From the NCBI GenBank assembly GCA_028455995.1, contig JABELC010000002.1:3038001-3102000 (forward strand): a stretch of 64,000 nt of DNA. Reading direction: 5' to 3'. Every line of letters begins with the position of its first letter. Positions within the stretch are counted from its first letter, which is position 1. This document shows, piece by piece, positions 1-13,610 of the stretch. Origin of the DNA: Scleromitrula shiraiana. Its lineage: Eukaryota > Ascomycota > Leotiomycetes > Helotiales > Sclerotiniaceae. The translations under genes were made by a program, and so were the position numbers. A model generated the notes under the pieces. The model was not told the DNA's origin. It did no database searches and worked only from the letters and a program-made list of their open reading frames with translations.

Positions 1-188
1 GAGGTCTTGGGGGCCTTCTGATTCTTAATGCCTAATCCATTCATAACTAGCAATCATCAATGCAACTAGTGAACTTGAAGTTAGACATCTCTTCATTCTA
101 TACATAACTTGTAAATCTAAAGATGTGCATATCAAAGTCATTCATCTATGATAATATTCCAATCCAACACATGATCCCAACCATCCAC

Positions 189-1176
189 TTATTTCAAAAC
201 CATCCCACCATTAGCACAAACAACTTGCCCAGTACACCACCCAGCATCGCTCGTACACAACATACCCACAATACCCCCAATCTCACTAGTATAAGCTGGT
301 CTACCCCCCGCATTCTCCGCATCATCAACCAAATCCTGATCATCAATCTCTGGTCTGATTTCACTTCCCGGAGTTGCCATAATCCACGGTCTCAAACTCT
401 TTTTAAATTCTGCCGTCGTTCCAGCCCACATATCAGTCTTGACTGGGCCGGGATTGATCGAATTGACCGTGGCACGATTATTGAGTTCTCGTGCCCATGT
501 CCGTGTCATTGCGTCCACAGCGGCTTTAGTACCGCCGTAGACGGTTTGACCGGCAAATCCAGTGGAACTGGATACTGATGAGAGGTTTACGATGCGGCCG
601 GATCGATCGTGGGGGAGATATTCGAGGGCAGCTTGTAGAAGGAGGAGGGGTCCTAATACATTGATTCTGTATTGCCGTTCGAAATCTTCGGTGGTAATAT
701 CGGGTATTAATCGGTTGACAGATACTCCAGCATTATTGATCAAAATATCAATTTGAAATTTCTCGTTTTGGGAGAAATGGCTTTTGGTTGTGTTTATGAT
801 ATGGTCTGCGCCTGCTTTTTGAGATACATCGGCTTGAACTACTAGAGTTTTAACGCCAAATTTATCTTGTAGAGACTTAGAAAGCTCATTTGTGGGCTCA
901 GTGGAAGATTCTGATGTATAATTCAAGACAATATTGGCACCTTTGGAGGCAAGATTCTCTGCTATGGCAGCTCCAATTCCTGAAATTGGTTTGGTTAGCA
1001 GCCGTTTATAATTACAGTATCTGGCAAATAATTGTATAGGAATAACTAATACGAAGGAAATGGGAAAAGATTTCTAGATGAAACTTACCTCTTGAAGCTC
1101 CAGTAACAATGACCAATTTCCCTTCTAAAGGTCTATAACCCCTTTCTCCTGTTTTTGTAGTTTCCTGTGAAGCCAT
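189..1176 (-). CDS. Short-chain dehydrogenase/reductase (FabG-like SDR)
   Basis: Two exons on the minus strand (1176-1089 and 979-189) flank a 109-base intron with a GTAAGT donor and CAG acceptor. The product is 292 aa. The N terminus carries the Rossmann cofactor motif GASRGIGA, which the splice junction completes, so the intron call is firm. LINNAGVS is the SDR NNAG motif. The catalytic serine lies in SSVSSSTG and the Tyr/Lys pair in VYGGTKAA; INPGPVKTDMW follows in the usual place. SDR enzymes of this type reduce or oxidise carbonyls or alcohols with NAD(P)(H). The acidic/basic cofactor determinant is not clear and the substrate cannot be read from sequence. There is no signal peptide or membrane segment. 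The start ATG is the first in frame and diverges from ARD1 across 588 bases. Confidence 0.9.
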
Positions 1177-1764
1177 TGCGTACTATGCCCTAGATATATA
1201 CTGCTGGTATGATTGATTGATCTCAATAGTAATTTTTTAACAATGAAGAGCAAGAAAGTATTCAGATTAATTTATCAAACAGATATGTACAAGAAATCAT
1301 CTATTTCACAACATCAACAACAACAGCGATCTTTCCACCCTTTTATACTTCTTCCTCTCTCCCTTTCCCCCCTTCCCCCCTTCCCACCGGAGCTTCACGC
1401 ACCAGATACCCCACTCCACACTATTTTCTCGCTGCTCTTTGGCGGGGTCACCTATCGGTACCAAATATAAATTATTCCGGGGTCAAGTTATTGACTTAAG
1501 CGCACCAATTAAAGAGACAATTGAAAGAAAGCTCTTTGCTTTCTAACCCGCCCCGCTAACAACGAACAATATTAAGGTTCCTCTTATTGTGTAGCCAGCC
1601 TTGTTATACGAAGATCCGAATCTATAGCTTTCACACAATTCCCCAATTTAGAACTCTATAAACTTACCATTATAGAAATCCACCAACTATCATTCCCCTG
1701 AAGATATACCTGAGCAACCCAAAGGAAAAAGGAAAGAAAAAAAAGAAAAACTACAACCGCAATC
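1177..1764. promoter_or_regulatory. Divergent promoter region, SDR / ARD1
   Basis: This 588-base spacer lies between two divergent start codons. It contains a pyrimidine-rich run near 1330-1400, with many CCCTT and CTTCC steps on the plus strand, and an A-rich leader just before the ARD1 ATG. No specific factor site is claimed. Confidence 0.5.
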
Positions 1765-2753
1765 ATGGATATTCGACTCCTCCGACCATCTGATCTCCCC
1801 CACGTCCAACACGCAAACATAACCAACCTCCCCGAAAAGTACGCCTTCCCCCTCCTTCCCTTCTCTGTTCCTCCCCTTTTCCTTCCCCAAACTAACCATC
1901 CACCCCTTCTCCTAGTTATTTCATGAAATACTACCTCTACCACGCACTCAACTGGCCCCAACTATCCTACGTCGCAGTCGACGTATCGCGCCCCCAAAAG
2001 ACTCCTTACGATTACCCACGAATCGTTGGCTATGTGCTTGCGAAAATGGAGGAGGATCCCTCGGATGGGATTCAGCATGGTCATATTACCAGTTTGAGCG
2101 TTATGAGGACGCATCGACGATTGGGGATTGCAGAGAAGATGATGAGACAGAGTCGTAAGTTTGCTCTTCTAATTGTTTATATATTTTCCCATCTTTGTCT
2201 TCTCAATTCCATTTCTTCTTTCTCTTTTTCTCTTTGTCTATTTGTCTCTTTACAGAGAGTTGGAAGAGATATACTCTCTACTCGATTGATAATTAGCTAC
2301 CCTACCTACCTACCTACCTATCTATGATCCACAAACTAACACCGCCTTCCCCCAACCACAGAAAAAGCAATGGTAGAAACCTACTCCGCACAATACGTAT
2401 CCCTCCACGTGCGTGTCTCCAACCAAGCCGCGCTCCACCTCTACCGCGACACCCTCGGTTTCCAAACCGAGCGTATCGAATCGAAATACTATGCCGACGG
2501 CGAAGATGCGTATAGTATGAAGTTAGACTTGGGATTTATCCGGGAGCAGATTCTGGACGAGACGGAGGATGGGGATGGGGACGAGGGGGAGGCGGTGGGG
2601 AGTTTGGGGAAAAAGGGAGGCGATGGGGAGATTAAGGAGGGTGAGGGTGAGGGGAAGAAGGAAGAGGAGAAGGAGAAGAAGAGGAAGGTTAAGGTTGGGA
2701 GGGGCTTGGGGGTCGGGGAGTTGGTGGAGAGAAATGAGAGTCAGCATGCTTGA
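1765..2753 (+). CDS. ARD1: N-alpha-acetyltransferase NatA catalytic subunit (Ard1/Naa10)
   Basis: Three exons (1765-1838, 1916-2154, 2362-2753) give 234 aa. The catalytic subunit of NatA acetylates the N termini of nascent proteins at the ribosome together with Naa15/Nat1. The protein opens with [11 protein letters not shown]. It carries the GNAT acetyl-CoA motif RRLGIA at residues 92-97, then [17 protein letters not shown] and [16 protein letters not shown], all strongly diagnostic of Ard1/Naa10. Both junctions restore these blocks (E-N-Y-F-M-K and R-Q-S-Q-K-A-M). The last 60 or so residues are a low-complexity Glu/Lys/Gly tail, the usual variable C-terminal region of this family. It is the only member of the NatA complex in the window. 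Confidence 0.97.
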
Positions 2754-3355
2754 AGGGATAGCTCATGGTGGGATGGCATGGCATTTGATTTGATATGATG
2801 TGATATGATGTGAGGAAAATTGGAAGCGAATGAATGGATATATAGACAGGAGGATATTGCCAACTAGCTCAGACTTTCTTGTCTAGTTGCATGGAAGGAG
2901 TCTAAAAGTCTAAAAAGCTCATTATTGTATTTGATTGAGAGGATCTGGAACTGAAATTCCGCTGTAGATAGATATATAGATAGAGCTGATTATATTACGC
3001 TATTCCCCACCATGGATATGGATACCATCACATCACATCACATTACCTCACACCACATCATATATCTATTGATTTCCACATCGAGAGAAACCGAACCACA
3101 GTACTCTGGTTGACACAATACAATGCACTGCACTGCACTGCAATGCAAGGCAGAATATGACCAGCTCAAAATGCACAAGCTATAAAACGACCATATAAAG
3201 AAAAGACAATGAGGGGAAAAAGACAATATCAAGAAAAGACAATAAGCGCAGCGCACGAATCAAAATATAATGAGTACTTGCTAATATCCATCTATCTATC
3301 TATTTATCTATCATTTATCATTTATCTACACAATTAGACTAGACGTCTTTCCATA

Positions 3356-3358
<3 letters not shown>

Positions 3359-3396
<38 letters not shown>
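3359..3396. repeat. (CT)n dinucleotide microsatellite
   Basis: About 19 uninterrupted CT units. It is one of the longest dinucleotide runs in the window and likely to be length-polymorphic. Confidence 0.95.
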
Positions 3397-3402
<6 letters not shown>

Positions 3403-3566
3403 CACTCACTCATCACATACATACATACATACACCCTCCCTCTTGATCCACACAAGCGACGATTCAAGAAAAAAAGGAGTGGAGGGGGGATATCAATATC
3501 AATATCCGGATATAATTCTCGGGCTCGTTAGTTATTCTGGGGAAATATTTTTCTTTATATAGTATA

Positions 3567-3760
3567 CTAATTGATTGACTGATTGATTGATTGATTGATT
3601 GATTGTATTTGGAAAGGAATGGAAGGTTGTTTATTTATTTATTTATTTATTTATTTAGCTATTTATTTATTTATTTATTTATCTATTTATTTATTACGCG
3701 TTCATCTATTTATCCATGATCCATCCATAAGGCTATACATACATACATACATACATACAT
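3567..3760. repeat. Cluster of tetranucleotide microsatellites
   Basis: Three tetranucleotide arrays lie close together: GATT units, then TTTA units with a few TTTAGCTA interruptions, then CATA units. Confidence 0.9.
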
Positions 3761-4669
3761 CATACATAGTATAGTATAATATAGTGTAATAAGCGATTCA
3801 CAGCGTCAGCTTCACTATCCACCCAGTGTACATTTATTTGTTGGTCTACATATTTCTTTGTTGTGTTGGTGTTCGTTCATCTACTTATTCTATCTATCTA
3901 GCTAGCTCTCTATTTATCTATCTATCTATTCATTCCCACCGCATCCCATCCCATCCCATCGCATTCGTACAAGCTTCTTAGACTCTTCACTTCATCCCCA
4001 TCCTCATCCTCATCCCCATTATCATCCCCATTATCATTAAGTGGACAAAGTGCCAATCATTCTCTTCATCTCATCTCATCTACCTTATCCATCCATCCAT
4101 CCATCCATCCATAATTCGTTCTCCCCCCTTTCACCTATTCCCATCTTCCTTCTCCATCCCATCTCCATCTCCACCCCATTCTACCTATCACCTATCACCT
4201 ATCACCTATCACCTATCAACCAACCAGCCAACAACTACAGTATCCCAAATACACCAGCCAATACCAATACCAATACCATACCAACACCAATACCAACACC
4301 AATACCAACACCAATACCAACCAAATCAAACCAAACCAAACCAATCGATCAAAAAAAAAAAAATAATAAAAAATCAATCCATATTCGCGCCTACCCCGCA
4401 CGCCTGCAACCCCAAAAATAGAAGGACAATAATCCAACAATTAAGAAAGAAAAGACGAGAATAAGAAGAGGGGGAAAAAAGCCCAACTAAGACTCCATTA
4501 TGTTCTTTCAATCCTTTCCTTTTAATATCCCCTCTCTTCTCCTCTTTCTCCTCTCCTCTCCTCCCCTCTCCTCTCCCCTCCTCTTCTTCCTACTTCCCAA
4601 AAAGCAATCAGTCTATCGCCCATCCCCAACCCCAAAATAGCTCCGACAAAAATTGCTTGTTTGGTTACT

Positions 4670-4688
4670 CAACAACAACAACAACAAT

Positions 4689-4722
<34 letters not shown>
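4670..4722. repeat. (CAA)n trinucleotide array
   Basis: A nearly perfect CAA array of about 17 units. It would read as poly-Gln, poly-Asn or poly-Thr depending on frame, but no gene spans it. Confidence 0.9.
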
Positions 4723-4723
<1 letters not shown>

Positions 4724-5026
4724 CGGCAGCAACACCTATTTACACCGACAAAAGAACCCCCCTTCCTATTATGCTTGCTTTTCTGCCATTCCCCCATTCT
4801 TTCGAAAAAGAAAAAATAAAATGGACTTGTGATGAATTATCTTGATTAAACTCCTCGCTACCACTGGTATATCGTACAAATTCAACATTTTCAAACTTCG
4901 AATTCAATCCTTTCTAGTTGTAACTTTCTAAAAAAAAAAAAAAATTCCATCTTTTATTGCATTGCATGTATTGCTGGTATTATTATTATTATTTCGTCCT
5001 TTGCGATATTTTGATTTTGAACCGTA

Positions 5027-8000
5027 TTAAATTAATCCCCTGGTCCCGAGCATACTCGGTACAGCTTTCCTCCCAACTCTCGTGCCGGGTAAATCCATTC
5101 GCGGTACTCCTGCCACACTCCGCGGTTCTTTCATTAATCCAATATCTAATTGGGCTGGGATTCTTGAAACTATCGTTTTGTAGTCGCCGGGGAATTTCGC
5201 TGTAGGTGTTGGAACTAGAGCGGAACGCCATAAGTGATCGGATGTATCCTCTAAGAAGCTAGGTCGTAATGAAGCTTTTGATGAGAAGAATGATGTACGT
5301 CCTCGTGACTTCTTGCCTTGAATTATTGAGTCAAATAATTGGATGTCTCGATCATTCGATTGTTTGGTTTCACGTTCATGAATGAATTCGTTGAAAGCTA
5401 AATATAAGTTAGTATCACTAATAGAATCAATTAATTGAAATAGAACTTACCCTGTGTCTGCTGAAGCATTTGTATGTACTCTTGCTGATCAGCTGGCAAA
5501 TTCTTCAAAAACCCATCCATATCGAAACCATATAATTGGCCACTCGCCTTCTGCTCTTTGCTAGGTCTACCAAGGTACTTCCTATACGTGTAAAATAGAC
5601 TTGCAAAACATCTAACAAAAGCTGCGCGTACACGATCTGCATGAAAGGCTGCCGGGCATACGAGAGAACATTGGCCTAAGCAATGGCCATGTGCAACAGT
5701 GCTACAGGCACTGCAACTATACATTCCCTCGCCATCAGGCTTTTCATCACAAATAGAACATACTGATGCTACATCATTACTGTTCAAGATAAAGCAATGA
5801 CCTTCCACCCAGATCGTAGTGTCGGTATTTCGCACAGGCTGCATGAGCATATTTGGCATAATTGTCGATGCAGCAATAGTCGAGGCTGCGTAAGCAGATG
5901 GCGCATAAGCGGAAGGTGCATAACCACATACAGATTTGCTATCAATGGAAAGAGCAGATGTTGAAAGACTAGCGGAGTGACCATTATTGAACGGAGCACT
6001 AGGCCTACGAAGGGTTGGCTGTCGTTCAAGGCCAAATGAGGAACTACGTCTTGAGTTGGTATCAAAATGACCCGATCTCTTTTCCCTTAATGTCGCCGTA
6101 AGAGCAAACCCAGAATCATTTCGAGAGACAGGAGTAGTTGGCATTGGTGGGTAGTTTCCGGAAACGGGCGATAGGGATGTAGGCGGACTTGTTTTGTTTG
6201 ATCTACTAGTCGAAGGACGTTCAACACGCGTGTGATCATTCTTTGACTGTAAAAATGCATTAAAAACTAAAGGTCTCTTCTTTGATTGTAAATCGGGCTC
6301 TCCAAATGTAGTCGAATTTTGGCTAACATATTTACCGAGCGTTCCTCTTGGGGCATTTTGAGTAAATATTGATTCATTCTCAGATGAAAATGCATCATAA
6401 GGGAAAGTCTCGACAGCATACGGAGGTGGTGCTACTTCGACGCCACATCTATTATGGTGCGGAGCTGCGATTTGCAACAAAGAAACAAGTTTTCTACGTT
6501 GCTGTCGTGGCATTGAAGTCGGTTGCGCAGTCGATTCGACCAAATCCTGATCTAAATCAACCAAGACGTAATCATCTTCTGGAAGCTCTATGTGATCATA
6601 TCTTCGCTCAATTCCAACTATGTATGGGCAAGGAGCCTCAAGAGCCGAAAGTAATCTTGCCGGAAGGACTGGAATAAAAATGCTTGCCCATTTCAAAGGA
6701 TATAGCAAGCTAACCAAAGCTTTACTAGCGAGATGCAACATAGCTGTGTGAGATGATAACAAAATGATCCTTGATTCTGATAACATGAATTCGACCAAAG
6801 CCACAATATTTGGAATGCTCAAAGCTCTAAATAACGCATAAATGTCCGTATTGCGCGACCCGGGTAATTCGTTTGGAGCTTCCTTTCGAGCAAATAATCG
6901 TAATTCTCTAACTGCGATTTCAATTTGTGTTTTTGATGATAATGGACTCAGAGCTTCGGTGCACAAGTTGACGACATATCTTTCCAGGGGTTGCCATCTA
7001 CCGACCTTTGGCGAGCTTGGCGGTACTCGGAGGACACCACCATCTGTCATAGGTACCACAACAGCTCTTAGCCATTCCTTCCAGAAGCTCGTAAGGCTGC
7101 CATCTCGACCAAGGATTCCATACGCTCTCGGTATCCATAACCCGGTCTCGCCATCCGTTAATCCTTCAATTTTGGCTGCAGCACCATGTCTGACAGGCCG
7201 CAGCATATCTGTCATCAAACTAATTTTCTCTTCCACCGCACTAATTTGTTCTTCCAATTGTTCTCTAGCTGTTGAACCAGAAACAACGGTAGGTAATTTC
7301 GCTAGCAATTGGGATAAGTGCGCCCGTTCAGAAGCTAATCTTTCTCCTAAACTCGCAGCCAATTCTCGCTCCTCATTTGTCATATGACTCTGTCTCCATG
7401 CCTCGCATCTTCTTTCAACATTTGTTGCAGCTTCCTGATTCAACGGCGTCCAAACAATTACAGTAATTCCATATATTTTCGAATTATCGTCCGAGGTCAT
7501 AGCAAATCCATGCCATGTTGAGCGCGGCCGTTCGTCGGAAGAAACGATATTAATATCATTTGGAAAAGCAAACATCGGTACATAATCTGGAAATCTACCT
7601 CTCCTCGCCAACTCTTCCGTCGCAAGTTTAGGTGGGTATCTATCGAGTAGAACGGGTTCAAAACGTCGTTTCAAAGGGTGCATATCAGGATCCAAATTCA
7701 ACGGTTCAGGAGGAGGTATGACGGAATTGTAATTGCTAAGTCGTCTTGAGGTTCGCACAGACACTGTGGTTTATTGTCAGTATAAATATAAAGATCTGAG
7801 AGGCTTCAATGTGCATGAAGCCTTCTAATCCATTGGTGCTACGCGAAATGCAAATTGTCAGACTTACTACTTCTTCCCGCCATGGAAGGTTGTCGCTTCA
7901 CACTATTTAAATCCCTAAAACTAATTCTCCTTCTAATACTTCCACCCACACTCCTCAATGTTGGACTCCTCCTTTGTATATTTTCCACATCTTCGACTCG

Positions 8001-8528
8001 TAACCTCGATGCTCTCGGATTCGTCATAGGCGGCGCAGGTTGTGTGGGTGCCCCCGCGGCAAAACTCAAATCATCCAAGAAATCCTCTCTAGCACTTGCG
8101 AATTTCAGCAGCGCCGAATCGAAATCGAAATCCCCAAATATACCCCCTGGTTTTTCCGCCCCATTTCCATTTCCATTTCCATTTATGTGACCAGTCTGAC
8201 CAGCTTTAATTGTCATGCTACTTCGATTGCTAGCCGTGGTACCTTCCAGCTCGTCGAGAGTAGATATTGAACTTCGACTATCATGTTTACTCAATAGATT
8301 CCAAGAGTTGTTACGTGAATGTCGCGCCGAAGCTCGGTTGGGGTTTGGAGGTGGGGAACCTTCGCCTTCAGGACTTTCTTCTATAGTCGCATCAACTTGA
8401 GGAGAAGCTGGAGGTTGTATACTTGATCTTTCTCTTGTGTTGGAGGGAAAAACATCGGGACCATATTGTAATGAATCTATCCCCGCGATCCAAAAGTAAT
8501 CGGCCAAAGGCGCCGAATTATTATCCAT
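5027..8528 (-). CDS. DENN-domain protein with C1-like zinc finger
   Basis: Three exons on the minus strand (8528-7868, 7763-5451, 5397-5027) give 1114 aa. The introns are 104 and 53 bases, and the first splits an ATG codon as A|TG. DENN modules are usually guanine-nucleotide exchange factors for Rab GTPases. The uDENN-like part lies around residues 275-340 (PDYVPMFAFPNDINI). The cDENN core is around residues 435-625, with YGILGRDGSLTSFWKEWL, then VEFMLSESRIILLSS and PCPYIVGIE. A cysteine-rich C1-like finger follows at about 870-915 (CSICDEKP...CSACSTVAHGHC). The dDENN part reads RAAFVRCFASLFYTYRKYL and continues into exon 3 (FNEFIHERETK). The N-terminal 220 residues and residues about 700-860 are Ser/Pro-rich and probably disordered, with a short SAYAP-type repeat. 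Which Rab it acts on cannot be told from sequence. Confidence 0.93.
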
Positions 8529-8762
8529 GACAAATTACAAATTGTTATATGAAGATACCTTGGACTTAATAGAAATTTTAGGCGATGTGTTAACAGAGTC
8601 GCCTTTTATTAAGATAATTGATTTCCCCTTTCAATATGACATTGAAGAGCTTCGTAAGACGCTTTCACCGCGACTTTTTTAGGGGAGAAAGTGAGACTTG
8701 AAATGATCTGATGTATGTATATTTTTCTTGATGAATGTTTCGGTGATTTTGATTACTCGGTC

Positions 8763-8820
8763 TCGTTTCGTTTCGTTTGGTTTGGTTTGGTTTGGTTTCG
8801 TTTGGTTTGGTTTCGTTTCG
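8763..8820. repeat. GTTTC/GTTTG pentanucleotide array
   Basis: About 11 five-base units alternating between GTTTC and GTTTG, upstream of the DENN gene. Confidence 0.9.
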
Positions 8821-9196
8821 TGTTATCGAGGAGTCAAAGTAATAAGAGTGAATAATGGCACGGATGTACGTTTTCTTGTCAAAAAGATAAAAAAAGATAA
8901 AAAAGATTATTATGAGATTTAAAGAATCAAATTCGAAATTCGAAATTCGAAATTCCCCACAAGCCGCAAGCCGCAAGCCGCAAAGGTTTAGAAACAGAAT
9001 CAGTTAGAAGAGAAATAAAATTCCTTAAACTAGTTCAATCATCTAGTAAAATAATATGCCTGTTATGTCTTTTGTGGCTCTTGTATCTTTTGTGCCTGCA
9101 TAGGTGTAAAAAGGCTAAAGTCCCTAAAGTTGTTGGAAACGGCTTGTCCTTAGGTAATTCCTTGGGGAAGGGGAAAGAAAAGGACAGAGCAGAGAG

Positions 9197-9242
<46 letters not shown>

Positions 9243-9278
9243 GAATTGGTTGATTGATTGATTGATTGATTGATTGAC
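9197..9278. repeat. (ATTG)n tetranucleotide array
   Basis: Two blocks of TGAT units broken by a short ATGAATTGGT interruption. A related decamer repeat (AAGTTAAGGT) follows near 9305-9345. Confidence 0.9.
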
Positions 9279-12200
9279 TGTGAAGAGTTGAATACTGATT
9301 ATTGTAAGGTAAGTTAGGGTAAGTTAAGGTAAGTTAAGGTAAGGTACGGATTTACCAAGGTTGATGCTTGATTGATGAGTATTTGAAGATCAGACAGAAC
9401 CTTATTATTATTATTCATTCAATGTTGATTATTTATGAAAAAAAAAAGTGTTTTTTTTTGAAGTTCCTCAAGCTCTTATACTATGTGTACCTCTTCTTTT
9501 CTCTCTCTTTTTCTCTCTCTCGCTCTCTCTCTCTCCATAGAACCATATGATCATAACAAATCCAAATACCGGTATTGTGGAAAAAATCGGTAGTGTTATG
9601 ATAATCTTTTCCGGTATTCTCCTTGATAACCTAGGTGTACCAGGAGGGTGTTGATAGTTGTTGATACGTACTCCTTGATACTAGGAACTCCTTGACCTTA
9701 GATTTCCTTGAATACGGTAATAGTATTCCTTCGAATTGGATATGTATATTAATATGTATACATAATACTTTCGAATAACTAAGTGAATGAATGATATTAT
9801 AAGTATCTAACTAGTATACAAATACTTGTTTTCAGGTTATCTCAATGACTTGAAGGTAGGAGGAAAAGTTGCAGATGCATAGAAAGAGGTTGTAGTTGTA
9901 GTTGTTGTTGTTATTATTGTTGGTGTTGGTGTTGTTGTTGTTGTTGTTATCATTCCTTCAAGAAATTCAAATTATTAATAAAAAGATTGAAATGTATTTA
10001 TCAACAGATATGTAATTGAAGAGAAGAGAAGAAGTAGAAGTAGAAGTAGGAGTAGAAGTAGAAGTAGAAGAAGAAGAAGAAGAGAAAGAACAGATGAAGT
10101 TTGTTTTTTTGAAGTTAATACAATTAATTGTCTTGAATTAGATATCTGAAAACTATTTTATTCTATTTTATATTTATATTTATTTTTATATTGATTTTTA
10201 TTCTTATGAAGGAATGTGTTGATAATATTGTTACTCTACACCGTACACAATAGATTTCCCATCCAATTGCTTTTTGGCGTCAAAGTAGTTCCGTACATGT
10301 CTTGTTGGTCTAGGATCGCGCGTTTCGCTCTCTTCTACCAGGGGAGAAATGGGAGAGAAAAAGGAAAATATGTTTGATTAATATTACCTATCTAGGTAAT
10401 ATTCAAGAATGGAGAAGAAAAAGAAGCAAAAGAAGTAAAAGAAGTAAAAGAAGCAAAAGAAGCAAAAGAAGCAAAAAGGAAATGATATTGTATTATATTG
10501 TATTGTACGAGCATCAATTCTGAATCAAATCTCACAAACAATTGTATATATATTTCATATTTCAAATGTTCCTTCTTTCCCTCGACTCACCCACTCGTTA
10601 CTCGTTACTTATTACTTCCAACATTAGATGATAAGATCTTTTTGATCTTTTCAAATTCAAGGTTCAACAAGGAGAGGGAATTGATTCGTGAATGAAGGAT
10701 GAAGGATGAGGGATTCCTACATCCTAGGAGAAATGGACGATGAAGTAAACCTATCTAAGTAATGATCATTATCGATTTGATCATTATCGATTTTTTGAGA
10801 AAAGATGTGCACTGGATATTACTTTTTCATACCTTCGAAAGACGAGAGACAAGAAGACAATATAATCATACTGTCACTACAATACCATACTTCTTATATG
10901 ATTCTATAAATATAAAACAAAATATTTACATATCATTACAAACTCATCACAAAGATTATCAAGACAAGGAATTGAATCCATCTGAAGATGGTAGAAATCC
11001 ATCCATCCATCATCTATCAATTAATTCATCAAACCAAGAATTCCAACATCCATCAATTCTATCCATCCTATCTCCTTCCATCTAGAACCAACATCAGCTT
11101 ATTCGTTTTCAATGCATAACATCCATTCATCTATCCATACTTACATACTATGTACATAGTATGTACATACATACCATAGCACAACATACATACATACATA
11201 CATACATACATACATACATAACCTGCAAAAGCACCATTGCGTGGCATACATATAAACCCAACCTTGGTCCTGGAAACAATCAAAAACACCCATCCAACAT
11301 CCAACATCCACTATCTATTCATCTACCTATCCATCTATCCATCCATCCATCTTTTCCATCCGATCCATCCCGCACCACACCTATCGATCTATATATAGTT
11401 AAACTTTTGCACCTACCGAGGACCGTTTCACTTCACACCTACAGTAGTTTTGGTTCTAGGCTCAATCTGATGTTGATATTCAGGAACCAGAATCACAAAA
11501 GCCTAGTCCGTCTCGTTTATATGCTGTGTTATTGTTATATTTTATTATATCATATTATATCATATTATATTATATCATATCATATATCAGTATTTACTAT
11601 GTAAATATAAAGTTTAAGCTGATCTGATTAGTCTGTTTAAAGTATGATTTTATTTACTGGTAGGTCATGTATTTATATTTATATTTATATTTATATTTGT
11701 AGAGATAGAGATAGAAAGTCAAAAGCCAAAAGTCAAAATTAAACCCTAGCCCAGCCCAGCCCAGCCTAACAGCCCACCCGCATCTATACGGGCTACAATA
11801 CATTCATTATCTAACGTCTACTAGTATTATATAAATATCTTTATTCGTTATTTTTATTTTTATTTATATTTATATCATAGCACTATATATAGTATTCACG
11901 AATATCCAAAAAGAAAAATAAATAAAAATAAAAATAATTGATCCGTGTTAATCCAATCAATAACTCCCTAGCCTAGGTACATACATACATACATTTATTA
12001 GTAAAATCCTACCCATCCATTTCTTTCATCCATCCATCCATCCATTTATTCATTCATCCATTCATTCATTCATTCAGGGGTACCTAAAAAGGGGTACCTT
12101 ACCTTACCTTACCATACCTTGGTTTACCATACCATACCAGAAATACAAACGGAAATCCAATGTACATACATATCTGACATAACATAAGAAGTTTATTCAT

Positions 12201-12975
12201 AACCTTATTCATTCATATACCTAGCTAGTACATAATCTACATAATCTATTTAATCTATCTACTAGGCTTGATGGTGATGGATGGATGAATGAATGAATGA
12301 ATGAATGAATGAATGAATGAATGTTACACTCGAAGGCCTATTGCATAAATGCGGTCGGTCGATCAATAGGTAGGTAGGTAGGTAAATATAGTCAGTAAAA
12401 CCGTCTCTTATCTCGTTTCATTTCGTTTCATTTCATTCCAATAAACAAAAGAACAAGAATGATCTCAATACTATAATACCTACCATACCTACCATATCTA
12501 CGTAGAAGCAAGTCTAGATGGCTGGTCATGGTTCAGCAAATTCCAGAACTTCTTGGATGGTAATACTTATTTTATATATAATGAATGAATGATATATAAT
12601 GAATGAAAATAATATTTGTTCATAGATAGTTTCAGTCAAATACGCTCATCGATCCAACCAACGAAATAATACCGCATGCAATAATAGAAATCGATTTTTG
12701 AGAATCCCATCTTTCAATTGTTTTACAAACCTCATTCTAATCCAATCTAATCCACCGCGCCCGTCAATGTTTCGGCTGCTTTGATCAATGGATCAGTAAA
12801 TTCTTCTTTTCTTTTCTTCTCTTCTTCTCTCCCCTTCTTTTCTTCTCTCCTCTCCTCCCCTCTTCCTTCCAAATCCCATTCAACCAAATCTACCCATCCG
12901 TCTATCAACGGCCCCCCGCATATAATTCCCATCACCCCATCGCAGGCTCCCGCATAGAGATCGTGTAACGTACTA

Positions 12976-13030
12976 TCTTGTCTTGTCTTGTTTGTCTTGT
13001 CTTGCTGTACCTTGCCTTGTCTTGTCTTGC
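12976..13030. repeat. CTTGT pentanucleotide array (left arm of inverted pair)
   Basis: About ten imperfect CTTGT units. Its reverse complement (ACAAG) is the core of the array at 13190-13253, so the two can be viewed as arms of an imperfect inverted repeat about 160 bases apart. Confidence 0.85.
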
Positions 13031-13189
13031 CCGTCGATACGGATAGTACCTACCTGCCTACCTACCATGTACTCGGTTAAAACAATTGATGAATAAATAA
13101 GGCTAAGAAAGTTCCAAGAAGATGAGATGAACTTATTTGTGCCACGCAGGGCTCATTGCCAAGTTTGGCCAAGTCACTGGATAAATCAG

Positions 13190-13253
13190 GTCAAGACAAG
13201 ACAGGTCAAGACGAGTCAAGACAAGTCAAGACAAGTCAAGACAAGTCAAGACA
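13190..13253. repeat. AAGTCAAGAC decamer array (right arm of inverted pair)
   Basis: About six copies of a ten-base unit. ACAAG-type cores are complementary to the CTTGT array upstream. Confidence 0.85.
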
Positions 13254-13610
13254 GGGAAATCAATCAATCAATCAATCAATCTACTTGGTCCGAAAAAAAA
13301 AAGAAGAAGAAGAAGAAGAAGAAGCAGGGGGGGGGAGAATATATCTCAATAGGGAAATATATACACATATATACATACATACATACATACATAGTTAAAT
13401 AGACGTAAATGTGCGGAATAGGTTTCCTTATTATATATATATATATATTGATATCATTCTTCTTTTCTTTTTCCAAGACTTCTTTTCATTTGATTTCTCG
13501 CATGCTAGGTATCCATCCATCTGTTTATCTATCTATCTATCTATCTAGTAACTGCCAATATACTATCGATCAATCAATCAATTCATCAATCGATCATCAT
13601 AGGTATACCC

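Larger units (their letters stand above)
2754..5026. other. Intergenic spacer rich in microsatellites
   Basis: No gene is supported here. It holds the 3' flanks of two convergent genes (ARD1 and the DENN protein) and many simple repeats: (CT)n at 3359-3396, (GATT)n at about 3567-3605, (TTTA)n at 3629-3693, (CATA)n at 3734-3760, (CCAT)n near 4087-4112, CACCTAT repeats at 4185-4217, CCAATA-type repeats at 4258-4333 and (CAA)n at 4670-4722. Open frames here, such as 4041-4421, are translations of repeats. Confidence 0.8.

Noticed and set aside
4041..4421. 126-codon plus-strand open frame
   Set aside because: Composed of CACCTAT, CCAATA and CCAT repeats. It is open only because of repeat composition.
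4989..5231. 80-codon minus-strand frame at the end of the DENN gene
   Set aside because: It is one base out of frame with the dDENN exon. The spliced frame (FNEFIHERETK onward) matches the family.
13127..13402. Overlapping open frames on both strands
   Set aside because: They translate the decamer, GAA and CATA microsatellites. No protein-like sequence.
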